Origin: Bacteriovoracaceae bacterium
GTDB taxonomy: Bacteria > Bdellovibrionota > Bacteriovoracia > Bacteriovoracales > Bacteriovoracaceae
Reading direction: 5' to 3'
Assembly (NCBI GenBank): GCA_023954595.1
Contig: JAGSHJ010000131.1
Coordinates: 1-7,915, forward strand
Length of the DNA: 7,915 bases
Below are positions 7,627-7,915 of this stretch, one piece after another. Position numbers and translations under genes: made by a program. Each line of letters starts with the position of its first letter. Position 1 is the stretch's first letter. The notes under the pieces are model-generated. The model made no database searches. It was not told the DNA's origin and saw only the letters and a program-made list of their open reading frames with translations.

Positions 7627-7628
7627 AC
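7613..7628. promoter_or_regulatory. Perfect 16-bp palindrome, candidate operator
   Basis: GTTTGACATGTCAAAC is an exact inverted repeat with no central spacer. It covers the candidate -35 box, so a dimeric repressor bound here would block the promoter. It does not resemble the Fur consensus. The regulator is unknown; the symmetry itself is directly visible. Confidence 0.55.
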
Positions 7629-7737
7629 AGAAATACACAAGTACATACAAATCAAGGTAGTAATGTTTGATTAAAGGCCGTATTCAGCTGTGAATTGTTG
7701 GATTAGAGCTTATTAGAATTTGGTCTCAGCGTATTTG

Positions 7738-7915
7738 TTAGTTTTGAGATGCTGGTAGCCTTAGACCCTTACACCAGTCAATTTTCTTTTTTGTCTTTCC
7801 AAAGTAAGGGTAGGCCAGGCCGTTTTTTAAAAGCTTCTCACTTAGGTCTTGTCCGTCGACTTTAACTTTTGCGACCATTCTAAAGTATTTCCCGCGAGAG
7901 ACTTCTTCAAGATCG
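7738..7915 (-). CDS. Thermonuclease-family (SNase-like) protein, C-terminal 58 residues
   Basis: The frame enters from the right edge and stops at TAA 7740-7738, so only the last 58 residues are visible. They contain RGKYFRMVAKVKVDGQDLSE, then LLKNGLAYPYFGKTKKKIDW and a Cys. This is the pattern of the SNase/TNase fold's end, where related proteins read KYGR.LA.V.VDG...E.L...GLA.PY and often close with a DWC-like motif. The Arg in YFR would correspond to Arg87 of staphylococcal nuclease, a catalytic residue, with the usual preceding Gly replaced by Phe. Such proteins are usually exported, Ca-dependent phosphodiesterases, but the N-terminal half that would show a signal peptide and the remaining active-site residues is outside the window. 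The gene is 163 nt upstream of the operon on the same strand, and no link to siderophore work is evident. Confidence 0.72.
   Translation of the reverse strand, partial: DLEEVSRGKYFRMVAKVKVDGQDLSEKLLKNGLAYPYFGKTKKKIDWCKGLRLPASQN

Larger units (their letters stand above)
7575..7737. other. Intergenic control region upstream of the siderophore operon
   Basis: This 163-nt stretch separates the thermonuclease-like gene from the operon. It holds the palindrome and promoter-like boxes listed separately, two copies of CATACAAA (7604-7611 and 7644-7651), and a 10-bp-spaced ATTAGA repeat (7702-7707 and 7712-7717). I saw no rho-independent terminator with a T-run after the upstream gene, and no convincing Fur box (GATAAT-type repeats). 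Confidence 0.6.

Noticed and set aside
7462..7650. 62-codon minus-strand frame overlapping the exported-protein gene
   Set aside because: It is out of frame with the signal-peptide gene, runs through the promoter-like region and has no family character.
7682..7695. Small hairpin ATTCA-GCTG-TGAAT after the thermonuclease-like gene
   Set aside because: The stem is only 5 bp, AT-rich and lacks a T-run, so it is not convincing as a terminator.
7702..7717. ATTAGA repeated with 10-bp spacing as a possible Fur-like site
   Set aside because: It matches the GATAAT-type consensus poorly and lacks inverted symmetry; likely chance in AT-rich DNA.

Overview
The window carries an aerobactin-type (NRPS-independent) siderophore operon, read entirely on the minus strand, so transcription runs from about 7600 down to 1. 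The DNA is AT-rich (roughly 35-40% GC by eye). Signal peptides and a probable outer-membrane barrel point to a Gram-negative bacterium. The lineage cannot be fixed from this window. An AT-rich marine proteobacterium or a Bdellovibrionota-like organism would fit, but that is a guess.

Layout in transcription order. (i) 7915-7738: the 3' end of a thermonuclease-family (SNase-like) gene. (ii) 7737-7575: intergenic and control region, with a perfect 16-bp palindrome overlapping a TTGACA box. (iii) 7574-7053: a 173-residue exported protein with four cysteines, not recognised. (iv) 7034-4812: a fusion of an IucA-type siderophore synthetase with the catalytic GNAT half of IucB. (v) 4822-3116: IucC, with a GTG start that overlaps the previous gene by 11 nt. 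(vi) 3119-1830: IucD lysine N6-monooxygenase, overlapping iucC by ATGA. (vii) 1826-906: an unrecognised 306-residue exported, probably outer-membrane beta-barrel protein. (viii) 887-1: an MFS transporter running off the left edge. Gaps between the six consecutive genes are 18 nt or less, so they look like one transcript.

Inferred pathway: IucD hydroxylates L-lysine on N6. The IucB-like domain acetylates the hydroxylamine. The IucA domain joins the first hydroxamate arm to citrate, and IucC joins the second, giving aerobactin or a close relative. The MFS protein is the likely exporter. The order matches enterobacterial iucA-iucB-iucC-iucD, but iucA and iucB are one gene, and the place of the TonB-dependent receptor gene iutA is taken by a small barrel protein. 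Two exported proteins of unknown function bracket the biosynthetic genes. No Fur-like box was recognised. These departures (fusion, replaced receptor position, leading secreted protein, non-Fur palindrome) are the points most worth checking.
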